A DNA stretch of 64,000 nucleotides from JAEULH01 sp034382075 (GCA_034382075.1 JAXMOZ010000002.1:57761-121760); one strand, 5' to 3'; shown: positions 7,989 to 16,917, counted from the stretch's first letter. Made by a program: numbers and translations. The notes: generated from the letters alone by a model not told the origin.

Positions 7989-9970
7989 AACCGCGCCCTC
8001 CATCCGCCGGCCGCCGCTGCCGCCGCAGGATTACGAGGGGTGTTTGCGTCCGCAGTGTCCGCAGCGTCCGCAGCGTTTCTTTTCAATGGGTTGCCGCGGA
8101 CGCTGAGATCAGCGGCGATATCGCCACCGTCCGCGGTTGCGTCCGCAGGAGTATCTAGCGTCCGCCCAGGAAGCGGAGCTAACTTGCTGCTACCAAAGGC
8201 TTTCGATGCCATCGCGGACGCTGCGGACGCTGCGGACGCTGCGGACGCTGGCTCCGGGGCACTTTCTGCGTCCCGGCGCGCAACATGAATAAGCTTGGGT
8301 CTGTCCCTGCCGTCGCCACGGAGCCCGAAAACGATATCGATGCCGACCTTGCGCAGGAAGGTCGCTAGCCGGCGCAGGCGGCCCGAGAGCGCGCGAGGGT
8401 TGCCTGGCCATGTTTTCGATCTTGCCGTCCGCTCGCCGGCATGCTCGGCCAGGGTGCCCAGAAGATCCGAGGCGGTTCCCGTCCATTCCGTCCGCGTAAG
8501 CATCAGGGCGCGAACGGTCGCGGCAACCAGGTCAGCATCGATGACGCGCTCGACGGCCTCGTCGCGGTTGTCGCAATAGGCCGCCCAGAAGGTGTCCGCG
8601 GGCCAGAACATCGTCTCGCATGCCGTCGCCCACAGCGCGAAGTCCGCCATGCGTGGCAGCCTCGGCAGACGCGTCTCGGGCAGCCGCTTCAGGCCCTCGA
8701 CCACCGCATCGAGCAAAGCGCCGAGGATGCGCGGGCGCTCCACCTCGAACGCGTTCCAGAGGTCGGCCTCCGGCTTCCGGCGCTCCTCCGGGATCGGCTC
8801 CAGGGTCAGGAACAAGGCTCGATCCGCAAGATCGGGGCGGGCCACGATCTCGTCGATCCCGTTCAAGATCACGGGCCGGGCGGCGTCGAACAGCACCTCA
8901 TCCTGATCGGTGTAGAGCTGGCGTACGGCGAAGCCGCCGCCGGTGGCGAGCCGGCAGAGCGTGTCGGAGATCCAGGGGGCGAGGCCTGAGACGTTGTCGA
9001 AGGTCAGGACATGGCCGTTGCTGGCGGCGATGAACAGGTCCCGGTCCTCGCGCGGCAAGGCCCGCAAGGGCGCCGTATTCGGATCGAGCAGGGCCCTGAG
9101 GATGGCCGAGAAGGTGGACTTCGCCGAGCCCTGCTCGCCGGAGAGCACGAGCACCGGGTAAGGCCCCCTGTTCCGCAGTACGGCCACAGCCCATGCGATG
9201 ACGAGCACGAAGTCTGCGTCCGACTGAACGTTGAGAAATGAGAGCAGGGCCTCGATCGACCCGCCCGGAACCGGAATCGGTAGAGGCCGCATCCCGGACG
9301 CCCGGCGGAAGCGCACCGGCGGGTTGTCGATCACTCGCCAGCCTGTCTCGTCGATCTCAACTGCGCGCCACGTCTTGTCGCCGAGATCGAGATAGAGCCG
9401 ATCGTCCAGTCCGGCGACGCGGACGTGCACGACGCGCTCAGGCGCATCGAAATGCGCCTTCGCCTCGATCAGGTTGAGCGCCGATTGCAGGGCCTCCGAG
9501 CTCGGCGCGCCGCCGGTGTCCTCGTAATACCGCCGCACCAGCCAGCGGCGGAAGCCCTTGGAGCGGATCGCCCAGGTTTCGCGGTGGTCGTCGATGTCGA
9601 GGTCGGCGAAACCGGTTCCATCCGGCGCATGGAAGAGGTCCGCCGTCTGTGCAAGCTCGATCAGGATGTCGGCCTGCGTGGTGCGGCCGCCGCCATCGCC
9701 AGTTTCCTTGGCGATCGCCTTGTCGAGCGAGACGACGCGACAGCCTGCCTTCTTGAGCTGCGAGCGAAGCGACTCGAACGCCGCACGGTCCTTCTGCTTC
9801 AAGATGCAGAGCCGCTCAAGGACTTCCGGCCCGAATGGCGCGCCGTGGTCCGCCCTGCATCTTTCCACCAGGTCTTGGAGTGGATCGGGGACCTCTTCGG
9901 CCGCGTCCATGGCCTCGGCAATCATGGCGATGCGGTCAGCACTTGGCGTGTCCTCGGTGCCCTCATTCAT
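7985..9970 (-). CDS. Mobile-element replicative helicase / ATPase
   Basis: 661-residue P-loop ATPase likely acting as the island's replication helicase after priming. The Walker A region LSGEQGSAKSTFS is near residue 275, followed by a Walker B-like LTFDNVSG and VILNGIDEI. This layout matches phage and integrative-element helicase-primase C-terminal proteins. The start is ATG 9970, overlapping the stop of the Toprim gene in a TGATG arrangement; upstream in-frame sequence is a shadow of that gene. The last 100 residues are Ala/Asp-rich because they are encoded by 9-bp repeats. It works with the adjacent CHC2/Toprim primase. Confidence 0.82.
   Translation of the reverse strand: MNEGTEDTPSADRIAMIAEAMDAAEEVPDPLQDLVERCRADHGAPFGPEVLERLCILKQKDRAAFESLRSQLKKAGCRVVSLDKAIAKETGDGGGRTTQADILIELAQTADLFHAPDGTGFADLDIDDHRETWAIRSKGFRRWLVRRYYEDTGGAPSSEALQSALNLIEAKAHFDAPERVVHVRVAGLDDRLYLDLGDKTWRAVEIDETGWRVIDNPPVRFRRASGMRPLPIPVPGGSIEALLSFLNVQSDADFVLVIAWAVAVLRNRGPYPVLVLSGEQGSAKSTFSAILRALLDPNTAPLRALPREDRDLFIAASNGHVLTFDNVSGLAPWISDTLCRLATGGGFAVRQLYTDQDEVLFDAARPVILNGIDEIVARPDLADRALFLTLEPIPEERRKPEADLWNAFEVERPRILGALLDAVVEGLKRLPETRLPRLPRMADFALWATACETMFWPADTFWAAYCDNRDEAVERVIDADLVAATVRALMLTRTEWTGTASDLLGTLAEHAGERTARSKTWPGNPRALSGRLRRLATFLRKVGIDIVFGLRGDGRDRPKLIHVARRDAESAPEPASAASAASAASAMASKAFGSSKLAPLPGRTLDTPADATADGGDIAADLSVRGNPLKRNAADAADTADANTPRNPAAAAAAGGWRARL
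8048..8250. repeat. Clustered 9-bp repeats (AGCGTCCGC / GCGGACGCT)
   Basis: Tandem nonamers related to AGCGTCCGC run at about 8049-8075 in one orientation. GCGGACGCT, the reverse complement, occurs once near 8096 and at least four times in tandem at 8218-8250. The two clusters face each other across about 140 bp. In the helicase gene they encode Ala-Ala-Asp repeats. They may simply be a low-complexity coding repeat, or they may act as iterons. The same sequences persist in the decayed copy at 29830-29930. Confidence 0.7.
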
Positions 9971-10842
9971 CACGCGCACCCCCGCAGCACGTCGTTGAAG
10001 TCGAGGCCCTTTGGCGGGTGGGCGATGCGAACGCGCCGACCTTCGCCGGCCCAGCGGAGGGCGCAGCTGCGCGCCGCCGCCTCCCCGGGATCGTCGCCAT
10101 CGGCGAGAACGATCACATCGCGAACGCCCGGAGGCAGATCCAGCGAGAGTAGGCCGGAGGTGGAAAGCGCCGCCCATGCCGGCAGCCCGGTCGCCTGCAT
10201 CGCGGCGAGGCAGCTCTCAATGCCTTCCCCGACCATCAGCACCTCGCCCGGTTGGGCCAGGCGCACGGCGCCGCCGCGACAGGGGCCCAGCATCATCTTC
10301 TGGGGGTCCACCAGCGCCTTCCCCTTGCCGTCCCGCGCGAGGAAGGTGCGATGGATGGCCTGAGGCTCTCCGGTTGGCCCCGCTCTCACCAAAGCGACAA
10401 TGGCCGGCCAGGTGCCGCCGCCGGCATGCTTGAGGGCAGTATGGAAGCGCAGCGAGTCCGGCGCCGACAGCTGGATGCCTCGTGAGGCCAGGTAGACCTC
10501 GACCAGTGTTCCCTGAGCCGGCCTGGCCTCAGAGTTCCAGATGCGCAGAGCCGCCTCGCTGCGCCGGATGTCGTCGTGATCTCGCCCGCGATCCGCCAGC
10601 CCCCGGCGCTTGTGGCGCAAGACGGCGTGCGAGGCCGTGCCGGACCAGAGGCCGCGCGAGCGCAGCGCCGCGATGACGCTTCGCTGCTCGCAGCCGGCGT
10701 GGCAATGGACCAACACGCGCTCGTCGCTACCGTCGCGGATCGATAGGCTTGGGTTGTGATCCTCGTGTGCGGGGCAGCGCGCACTCCAGCCGCTGCCTGA
10801 TGTTGCGCCGCCGAGCGCGACCGCGATCTGCTTAGCGTACAT
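9970..10842 (-). CDS. CHC2 zinc-finger / Toprim primase
   Basis: 290-residue primase-like protein. The N-terminus has CPAHEDHNPSLSI followed by CHAGC, a CHC2-type zinc finger for DNA recognition. The central and C-terminal region has VGEGIESCLA and VIVLADGDDPG, the acidic Toprim motifs that bind Mg2+ for primer synthesis. Together with the downstream helicase it forms a primase-helicase pair typical of integrative elements and satellite phages. It overlaps alpA by 11 bases at its start and the helicase start at its end, so the three genes are translationally coupled. Confidence 0.88.
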   Translation of the reverse strand: MYAKQIAVALGGATSGSGWSARCPAHEDHNPSLSIRDGSDERVLVHCHAGCEQRSVIAALRSRGLWSGTASHAVLRHKRRGLADRGRDHDDIRRSEAALRIWNSEARPAQGTLVEVYLASRGIQLSAPDSLRFHTALKHAGGGTWPAIVALVRAGPTGEPQAIHRTFLARDGKGKALVDPQKMMLGPCRGGAVRLAQPGEVLMVGEGIESCLAAMQATGLPAWAALSTSGLLSLDLPPGVRDVIVLADGDDPGEAAARSCALRWAGEGRRVRIAHPPKGLDFNDVLRGCA

Positions 10843-11044
10843 CGACAGCGTCCTCGATGAGCGCGTGGATGTCTTCGGCCCGCCAGGCCGTGATGCGGGG
10901 ACCTAGCTTGACGGGCTTAGGATAGCGGCCGGAGGCAACTCCGGCCCACCAGGTCGACTTGCTGACGGGGATCGGCCCGTGGGGGGCCAGGATCGACGAG
11001 AGGCGGACAAGGCCTTTCTTCGGAAAGGAAGCGTGGTCCGACAT
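10832..11044 (-). CDS. alpA: AlpA-family helix-turn-helix regulator / excisionase
   Basis: About 70 residues with the AlpA/MerR-like winged HTH: LVRLSSIL, then SKSTWWAGVASGRYPKPVKLGPR and TAWRAEDI. This is the standard pattern of prophage CP4-57-type regulators that activate or act as excisionase. ATG 11044 is preferred over the in-frame ATG at 11056 because GGAG sits 6 bases before it. It heads the primase-helicase operon, and three GAATTCGG repeats lie just upstream, plausibly its own operator. Confidence 0.85.
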   Translation of the reverse strand: MSDHASFPKKGLVRLSSILAPHGPIPVSKSTWWAGVASGRYPKPVKLGPRITAWRAEDIHALIEDAVDVR

Positions 11045-11105
11045 GGCTTGCTCCATCCTGCTGAGGTGCAGCCTAGTCCTACCGTGGCCGGCAGCGGCGG
11101 AGGCC

Positions 11106-11157
11106 GAATTCGGCTACCGCTTAGACGAATTCGGGTGCCCCTGCAGGAATTCGGCTA
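11106..11157. repeat. Three direct repeats, GAATTCGGCTA, about 20 bp apart
   Basis: GAATTCGGCTA at 11106, GAATTCGGGTG at 11127 and GAATTCGGCTA at 11147. The spacings of 21 and 20 bp equal two helical turns, so a protein could bind all three on one DNA face. They lie about 60-110 bp upstream of alpA in the 376-bp gap between alpA and the packaging remnant (11045-11420). The rest of this gap shows no gene. Operator for AlpA or iterons for replication are both possible. Confidence 0.6.
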
Positions 11158-11420
11158 ACGGCTCTTCCCAGCGCTCTTGCTTGTCAAAATGAAATAGGAA
11201 GGAAGTGAAGTACTATGTTATTGAAGCCATACAGACGCGGGTTAAGCGCCTCGAGCGGTAGGGCGGGTCCTTCCTAAGACAGGAAAACCATGCGGGTCGG
11301 CGCGCGCCGGTCACGCTTGCAACCATAGGTTTTTTTGAGGATAACTGTCCTAGTGCCGGATGACGCGGAAAATGGTTCGGTTTTTGCCGCTATGAGCCTT
11401 TGTTCTCTGTCGGGACAGTC

Positions 11421-12008
11421 ATGAAGCGCCAACGGGCAGGCATGACCATGCAAGCGTACGCGGACCGCGTTGGGCTCTCGCTCGGGGCGATCCAAAAGGC
11501 TAAGTCGTCGGGCCGGCTGGTGCTGCATCCCGACGGCTCGATCGATGCTCCGGCATCCGATGCGCGCCGAGCGCAAATGACCGATCCAAGCAAGCGAGGC
11601 GCTCTCAAAAAGGCGAAGGCGGCAACCTCGGCCGCTGCCGACGCGCTGAAGGCGGTCCCGGAGGCTGCCGTAACCGCGGTGGTGGAGACGCTGCGCGAAG
11701 AGGGCGTCGATGTGCAGGAAGGCATGACCTACCTCGAGGCGCGCACCGCGAACGAGGTGCTCAAGGCCCAGGAGCGCAAGCTCCGGGTCGAGAAGCTCAA
11801 GGGCGAGCTGGTCGACGTCGCCCAGGTCAGGGCGAGGGTCTTCCGGTTCGCTCGCGAGCAGCGCGACGCCTGGCTGAACTGGCCGAACCGGGTCGCCGCG
11901 GTGATGGCTGCCGAGCTTGGCATAGATGCCGTCCCTTTCCACGCCGCCCTTGATGCGGAGGTGCGCCGGCACCTTGGTGCACTTGCCGACATCGTTCTGA
12001 AGCTCTGA
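11421..12008 (+). CDS. Phage terminase small subunit-like protein
   Basis: 195 residues from ATG 11421. N-terminal MTMQAYADRVGLSLGAIQKAKSSGRLV resembles the winged-helix Nu1-type DNA-binding domain that recognises packaging sites. The rest is helical (EARTANEVLKAQERKLRVEKLKGELVD), as in small terminase subunits of lambdoid/Mu-like phages. ATG 11442 is another plausible start, with GGGCAGG close upstream. The gene overlaps the first base of a large-subunit start (TGATG), the usual terS-terL order, but that next gene is cut short. It is a phage relic or a satellite packaging factor. Confidence 0.65.
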   Translation: MKRQRAGMTMQAYADRVGLSLGAIQKAKSSGRLVLHPDGSIDAPASDARRAQMTDPSKRGALKKAKAATSAAADALKAVPEAAVTAVVETLREEGVDVQEGMTYLEARTANEVLKAQERKLRVEKLKGELVDVAQVRARVFRFAREQRDAWLNWPNRVAAVMAAELGIDAVPFHAALDAEVRRHLGALADIVLKL

Positions 12009-12202
12009 TGTCCGGCCTGCGGCCGGAGCCGTCTCTCCTCGTCAGGGACTGGGCGGATCGCTATGCAGGGCCCGGACATCACGCTCGCGAATATTCGCGC
12101 GTTGTCGCTGCTCCAACGTGCCGACGTGAAGCCAGGGTCCTTCCTGGGGCGAAAAAGCAGTGCGGCAGCCAGATGTCCAAGCATTTTGTGTGCTTTTCAT
12201 GA
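12008..12202 (+). pseudogene. 5' stub of terminase large subunit gene
   Basis: The first 18 or so codons (MSGLRPEPSLLVRDWADRY) match the N-terminal start of GpA-like terminase large subunits, which typically begin LRPxPxLxVxEWADR. After about 12065 the similarity stops and the frame ends within 65 codons, far short of the usual 500-700 residues. The gene is truncated by deletion, and non-coding sequence then runs to the end of the defence operon at 12325. Identification rests on a short motif and on position after terS. Confidence 0.5.
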
Positions 12203-12324
12203 TGTTGTTACAAGCATCTCCCCTGCTGTCTAGGCGGTGATGGTTTGAACTTCGCGATGCCGGACGCCCTCTTCGACGAGATCGTGGCGCTGGATCGACA
12301 GCCTCGGGGCCCGTGCGCCACAGC

Positions 12325-15300
12325 TCATCCGCGGAGGCGCTGGAACACCTGCGAGAGCCTTCCTCTCGCCGCTGCCACCTCCTCCGCGGACGCCACATCC
12401 TCAGTCTGCGGGAACAGCGGGCTCCCCGGCGACCAGAGCTCGACGCTCTCCGGGTGCTCGTCGAACACCTCCGGGTCGGTGGTCACCCGCACCGGCGTCC
12501 CGAGGCCCGGCGCCGTGTAGCTGAACTGGCGGGGGCTGCCCTGAAGCGGCTTTGCCTCGACGCCTGGCGGCAGGAGATCGGGGCGCGCCAGCAACCCATC
12601 CAGGAACGCAAGATCGTAGAGGGCCGCCGGCCGCACCGGCTCCTCCAGATCCGCAGGAACGATGGCGTCGAGGTCGAAGCCCTCGGCCTCCGCGTGCGCT
12701 GCCTCCGCCTCGATCTCGTTGACGGCAGCCCGACGGGCAAGCTCGGGGTCGCCGCCGGCGAGCGCCGCTTCGGTGATCCGCGCCGGCAGCTTCGAGAGGA
12801 TCGGCTGCAACTTGCCGACGAAGGTGCCGAACAGGCCGATGCGCCGGCGCAGGGCCGCGTAGACGTCGGCCTCCACCGTGTCGCTGTAGTGCAGGTTGAC
12901 GATGCGGATGGTCTCGTGCTGCTGACCGAGCCGGTCGATGCGGCCGATCCTCTGCTCCACCTTCATCGGGTTCCACGGCATGTCGTAGTTCACGAGCGCG
13001 CCGCAGAACTGAAAGTTCAGGCCCTCCGCCGCCGCATCGGTGCAGAGCAGGTACTCAGCGTCCTGTTCACGGAACCGCCGCTTGATCGTCTCGCGCGACA
13101 CCGTCGACCACGTCCCGTCGGCGGCCATGACCTCCCCGCCCCGTCCCGAAAAGCACATCGTGGTCGCGCCGAAGCCGGCAGCCAAGTGCTCACGCAGGAA
13201 GTCCATTGTGTCCGTGTACTGGGTGAAGATCATCACCTGTGGGTAGCCGTCGCGCCTCAAGTCGGCGAGCACCGTCTTCAGCCGCTCGACCTTGCTGTCC
13301 GGAGGAAGGCGGCGGATGCGGGCCAGCAGCGTCTCGATCTCCGGCGTCTCCTCCGCGGCCAGCGCCTCGGCCTTGACCGCCTCGATCTCGTCGGCGTCCA
13401 TCGGCTCGTCCGTCGCCTCCTCGGCGGCCGCGTCTTCCTCGTCCGCGTGCGTGAGCCCGCGCAGGCGGTCCTCCAGCGTTTGCGCCAGCGCGTAGAAGCT
13501 GGAGGCCAGCCTGCGGCGATAGATCGTCATCACGAAGCCGACCGCGTTTTTCCGGTCGGGATCGGCGCGATTGTACGTGGCCGAGATGTAGCGCTCGACG
13601 TCGTCATAGATGGGCCGCTCGCTATCGCCGCTGAGCTCGACGAACTTGTCTTCCACCTTCCGGTCGGCGATCCGCAGGTCCATCTTCCCCGCCTTGTGGT
13701 AGGCGCGCAGCAACTCGCGGGTGTGCCGCGAGAGCAGCCTCCCCGCCGGCGACGTGCCGTGGATGATCTTGAGCGCGGCCCGGCGCTCCTCCGTTTCCAG
13801 CCGCCGCCGGGGAATGGCCGAGGGGTCGTGCAGCGCCTTGAGGATGCGCTTTACCCTGAACCGGCTCATCTCCGGGACGAGCCTGGCAACCTCCTCCGGC
13901 TCGACGGTTCCGAACGCACCCTCTCCCGCCCGGAACAACTGCACCAGGCTCTCGAAGTCGGCCTGAGAGGGATTGCCGCCGCCGAGCAGCTCGAAGAACT
14001 TTCGGAACGGCGCCGGCCCCCACTCCGGCGGCAGGCCGAGCAGGTTGAGCAGGTCCCAGACCTCGATGGGATCGACCTGCATCGGCGTCGCGGTAAGCAG
14101 CACCAGCCCCTGCGTCCGCTTGCGCAACCCCTGCATCAGCCGAAGAAGCTGGTTTGGCCCCTTCTCGCTGGCCGAGCCCGCTCCCTGCCTGCGGGCGTGG
14201 TGCGCCTCGTCGAGAACCACCAGGTCCCACGGCTCGGCGCTCTCTAGGAGATCCCTCGCGCGGTCGCGCCGGCGCATGAGCTGGCTGGACGCGATCACCA
14301 CCGGCTCCTGGTGCCAGCGCTCCCGGTCCACCGGCCGGCTCGAAGGCGGCCCGAGGGTGGCCGAAGGGGCCCAGTTGAGGCTTCGGCCGTCGTAGATCGG
14401 CCAGTTGAGATTGAACTTTTCGCGCAGTTCGATCTGCCACTGGCTCAGCAGGGCCTTCGGCGCCAGGATCAGGATCCGCCTTGCCCGGCCCGCCAGCCAT
14501 GCCTGTCGAAGCAAAAGCCCGGCCTCGATGGTCTTGCCGAGGCCCACCTCGTCCGCGATCAGCAGTTTAGGCGGCCAGCGGTCGTACATCCGCCGGAAGG
14601 CGCGGACCTGGTGCGGCCACGGCACCACCGCGGCCGTCGCCTCGCCCACCCGCTCGCCGCCGCCGGGCATGGCCGCAGCCTCGCGGATGAAGCCCCAGAC
14701 GAGGCGGCGCAGGTCATGGGCAGGCAGCGCAGCTCCGACCGCCGGCTCCTCCGGCTCCACCGGCGGATCTTCGGCCGGATCGAGCGCCGCGTCGTCTGCC
14801 TGCAGACGCTGCGGCAACCTGTCCTCCTCGGGGAGGAAACGAAGCAGCTCAAGCTTCACCGCGGCGGGCACGTCGAGGACGATCGCCCGGCTCGCCTTGT
14901 CGGCCCAGAGCCGGGCAAAGCTCTCCTCCTCGGCGTCGACGTGCGCGGCCGTTCCGTTCCAGTCGATGAAGACGTGGAAGCTGTCCCAATTGAACCGCCA
15001 GCCCTGCAGCGTCTCGTTGGTGCTGCCGGCGAAGGCTAGGCGGCTGCCGGTCTTGTCCTCGATGATGCCGCACTTCTCATGGAACACAGCGGCGCCGGCG
15101 ACGGGCCGGCGCACGCCGTCGCAGGGCACCGCCACCTTCACCGCCAGGATCCCGCGGGCCACCATCCATGCCAGAAGCTCCAGCGCCGCCTCCGCGCCGG
15201 CGTCGAGATCGGCAAAAGGCGCCCGCAGCATCGCCGCCTCGACCGTTTCCGCCAGCGACTGCCCTCGCTCGATCGCCTCGACCTCCGGCGGCTCCAGCGT

Positions 15301-15510
15301 GCAGCCGACGATCAGGCGCATCCGCCCGCCGTTGCGGATCAGCCCCTCCAGGCCACGGGCGGCAATCGCCAGTGCGGAGGCGGAGAAGTAGCCGGTGGTG
15401 CGCTCGTAGCGGACGGCGCAGTCGAGCGCCGGCACGTAGAACGCAGCGACCACGTCGCCGTCCTCCGGCGTGTACTTGGTCTTCCAGGCGCGGTCAGTGA
15501 GGAGAGGCAT
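12325..15510 (-). CDS. PLD-SNF2 helicase of the defence operon
   Basis: 1061 residues. An N-terminal phospholipase D-type domain has FHEKCGII (HxK, about residue 143) and FAGSTNET, so one HKD half-site that would need dimerisation for nuclease activity. A SNF2/SF2 helicase follows: IADEVGLGKTIEAGL (Walker A, about 318), VLDEAHHAR (Walker B, about 433), LLTATPMQ, FTQYTDTMDFL, and QRIGRIDRLGQ (motif VI, about 853). The C-terminus is about 150 residues of unknown fold. ATG 15510 directly abuts the TAG stop of the upstream membrane-protein gene, so the two are coupled. Helicases of this build (COG0553 with PLD) occur in DISARM-like and DUF1156/DUF499 defence loci. It probably translocates on invading DNA; cleavage by the PLD domain is inferred. 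Confidence 0.88.
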   Translation of the reverse strand: MPLLTDRAWKTKYTPEDGDVVAAFYVPALDCAVRYERTTGYFSASALAIAARGLEGLIRNGGRMRLIVGCTLEPPEVEAIERGQSLAETVEAAMLRAPFADLDAGAEAALELLAWMVARGILAVKVAVPCDGVRRPVAGAAVFHEKCGIIEDKTGSRLAFAGSTNETLQGWRFNWDSFHVFIDWNGTAAHVDAEEESFARLWADKASRAIVLDVPAAVKLELLRFLPEEDRLPQRLQADDAALDPAEDPPVEPEEPAVGAALPAHDLRRLVWGFIREAAAMPGGGERVGEATAAVVPWPHQVRAFRRMYDRWPPKLLIADEVGLGKTIEAGLLLRQAWLAGRARRILILAPKALLSQWQIELREKFNLNWPIYDGRSLNWAPSATLGPPSSRPVDRERWHQEPVVIASSQLMRRRDRARDLLESAEPWDLVVLDEAHHARRQGAGSASEKGPNQLLRLMQGLRKRTQGLVLLTATPMQVDPIEVWDLLNLLGLPPEWGPAPFRKFFELLGGGNPSQADFESLVQLFRAGEGAFGTVEPEEVARLVPEMSRFRVKRILKALHDPSAIPRRRLETEERRAALKIIHGTSPAGRLLSRHTRELLRAYHKAGKMDLRIADRKVEDKFVELSGDSERPIYDDVERYISATYNRADPDRKNAVGFVMTIYRRRLASSFYALAQTLEDRLRGLTHADEEDAAAEEATDEPMDADEIEAVKAEALAAEETPEIETLLARIRRLPPDSKVERLKTVLADLRRDGYPQVMIFTQYTDTMDFLREHLAAGFGATTMCFSGRGGEVMAADGTWSTVSRETIKRRFREQDAEYLLCTDAAAEGLNFQFCGALVNYDMPWNPMKVEQRIGRIDRLGQQHETIRIVNLHYSDTVEADVYAALRRRIGLFGTFVGKLQPILSKLPARITEAALAGGDPELARRAAVNEIEAEAAHAEAEGFDLDAIVPADLEEPVRPAALYDLAFLDGLLARPDLLPPGVEAKPLQGSPRQFSYTAPGLGTPVRVTTDPEVFDEHPESVELWSPGSPLFPQTEDVASAEEVAAARGRLSQVFQRLRG

Positions 15511-16917
15511 CTAGCTCGGCCGGGCTCGGTTAAGATGTACCCGCAGACGAGCAACATACCTGCTTACCGCGTCAACGCCCCACCCGGCAAAGCGGACGAG
15601 GCCAAATACAACAAACAGTATGATTATCTTGACCAACACGGAACGACCTTCGTGCTCAGCGTGATCAAGAAGCTGTGTAGTATAATATACGATCGGCACC
15701 AACGCGATAATCTCGATGGTAAAACCCAGCCGCTTCTGCTTTTCGAGGAACTGGCTCGAATTTTCTGCAATGGATTGCAGCTTGCCAAGTACTGCACGAT
15801 TCTCATTAGCGCGCTGCACAGACTCCTCTTCGAGCAGAAGCTCCAGCCCTGCTCCCAGAAGGCTGGCAGCTTCCTGACACTGTTGCGAAACATCCCGCTG
15901 GTAGCCTAAGGCAGACTGGCATGTTCTTACGCACGGCCGGAAGGTTCTCTCCAGAAAATAGCCGATCCGCGTCCATCCCTCTACCCGCTCTTCGCGAAGC
16001 TCATGTATACGTTGGAAGACAAGGTCGGAGAATGCCAAGGTCGCCAGAAAATCGTACCTGGTTTCAGCAACCAAGTTGGCTGCTTCTCTAGATACCCGGC
16101 TAAGCACTTGGTATGCCAGCTTGTCTCTCTTGGCCTCTACGAAGCTTTCTTGTTTTACAACCTCCTTCAACTCCCGCTCGTAATTTTTGAGAGATTTTAG
16201 TTGCTCCTGCGCCCGGTAGAAGTTGCGGCTCCCGATCGCGACGTACATGTCCACCTCGCCGATGCGGCGCACCAGCCGGCCGAGGCGGGAAGGCCGCAAG
16301 CTGATGTCTCGGATCAAGATCCGGTTGAAGCCGTCGGAGAAGCGCTTGAACGGCGTCCAGGCGACCGCGCCCCCGTCACTGACTCTGGACGCGAACAGAT
16401 CTGTGAATGCCTCCGATACCACGAACCCATGGCCTGGATCCGCGCCGCAGTTGAAGACCTCCACGAGGTCTTGGCCGTAGTTCGTGCGGTTCGAGTCGGC
16501 GCGCTCGACCCGAATGTGCGTACGAAACGCGACCTTTTCGCTGATGCCGTGCAACAGGTCTTCCGGCACGGCCGACCAGGCCACGCGGCCGGGGATGTTC
16601 GTGTCCGGCCTGTAGAAGGAGACGGAGAAGAAGCTGGTGTGCTTCTGCATGACGCACAGCGCGTTGCCGCTCAGGTCCTCGATGATCTGCTGCGCCAGGA
16701 AGCAGTCGTAGAGGGTTTGCAGCGGAAGTGGATGCGGAAGCGGGTGGTTGAAGTGCTCGTAGCATCCGCGGATGAAGGCCTCTACTTCCTCTCTTGAAGC
16801 CTTCTGCTCTGACCTCTCACTCTCGCCCCCGGTCAGGATGGCGATAATGGAGATGAGCCGTGGCGCCTCGACGAGCACCGGTGGCCGCGCATGCAGCGGC
16901 TCGTAGGGATCCGGCAT
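15511..16917 (-). CDS. DUF3422-like protein with C-terminal membrane anchor
   Basis: 468 residues from ATG 16917. A near-perfect AGGAGGT lies at 16925-16931, 7 bases upstream, so longer in-frame versions overlapping the methylase are unlikely. N-terminal LHARPPVLVEAPRLI and MQKHTSFFSVSFY resemble the start of DUF3422 proteins (HARP motif, then a Glu/Lys-His-Thr strand). The middle is helical and probably coiled coil (about 230-400). Two hydrophobic segments follow: IEIIALVPIVYYTTQLL, then VLVKIIILFVVFGLVRFAGW near the C-terminus. It is therefore probably an inner-membrane protein with a large cytoplasmic domain. It is co-directional and tightly spaced between the methylase (26 bp) and helicase (0 bp). 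Family assignment is by eye and moderate; the defence role is inferred from context. Confidence 0.65.
   Translation of the reverse strand: MPDPYEPLHARPPVLVEAPRLISIIAILTGGESERSEQKASREEVEAFIRGCYEHFNHPLPHPLPLQTLYDCFLAQQIIEDLSGNALCVMQKHTSFFSVSFYRPDTNIPGRVAWSAVPEDLLHGISEKVAFRTHIRVERADSNRTNYGQDLVEVFNCGADPGHGFVVSEAFTDLFASRVSDGGAVAWTPFKRFSDGFNRILIRDISLRPSRLGRLVRRIGEVDMYVAIGSRNFYRAQEQLKSLKNYERELKEVVKQESFVEAKRDKLAYQVLSRVSREAANLVAETRYDFLATLAFSDLVFQRIHELREERVEGWTRIGYFLERTFRPCVRTCQSALGYQRDVSQQCQEAASLLGAGLELLLEEESVQRANENRAVLGKLQSIAENSSQFLEKQKRLGFTIEIIALVPIVYYTTQLLDHAEHEGRSVLVKIIILFVVFGLVRFAGWGVDAVSRYVARLRVHLNRARPS

Noticed and set aside
8048..8250. Possible CRISPR or microsatellite array
   Set aside because: Units are 9 bp in direct contact with no spacers, and they encode Ala/Asp within the helicase. 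Not CRISPR-like. No CRISPR array was seen anywhere in the window.
12069..12236. Small frame starting MQGPDITLANIRALSLLQRA downstream of terS
   Set aside because: Open for 55 codons only, no family recognised and no SD; probably deletion-junction sequence.
12313..14247. Long plus-strand open frame (about 640 codons) opposite the PLD-SNF2 helicase
   Set aside because: It is rich in Arg, Leu, His and Gly without any domain and mirrors the GC-rich codons of the helicase on the other strand; no ribosome site.
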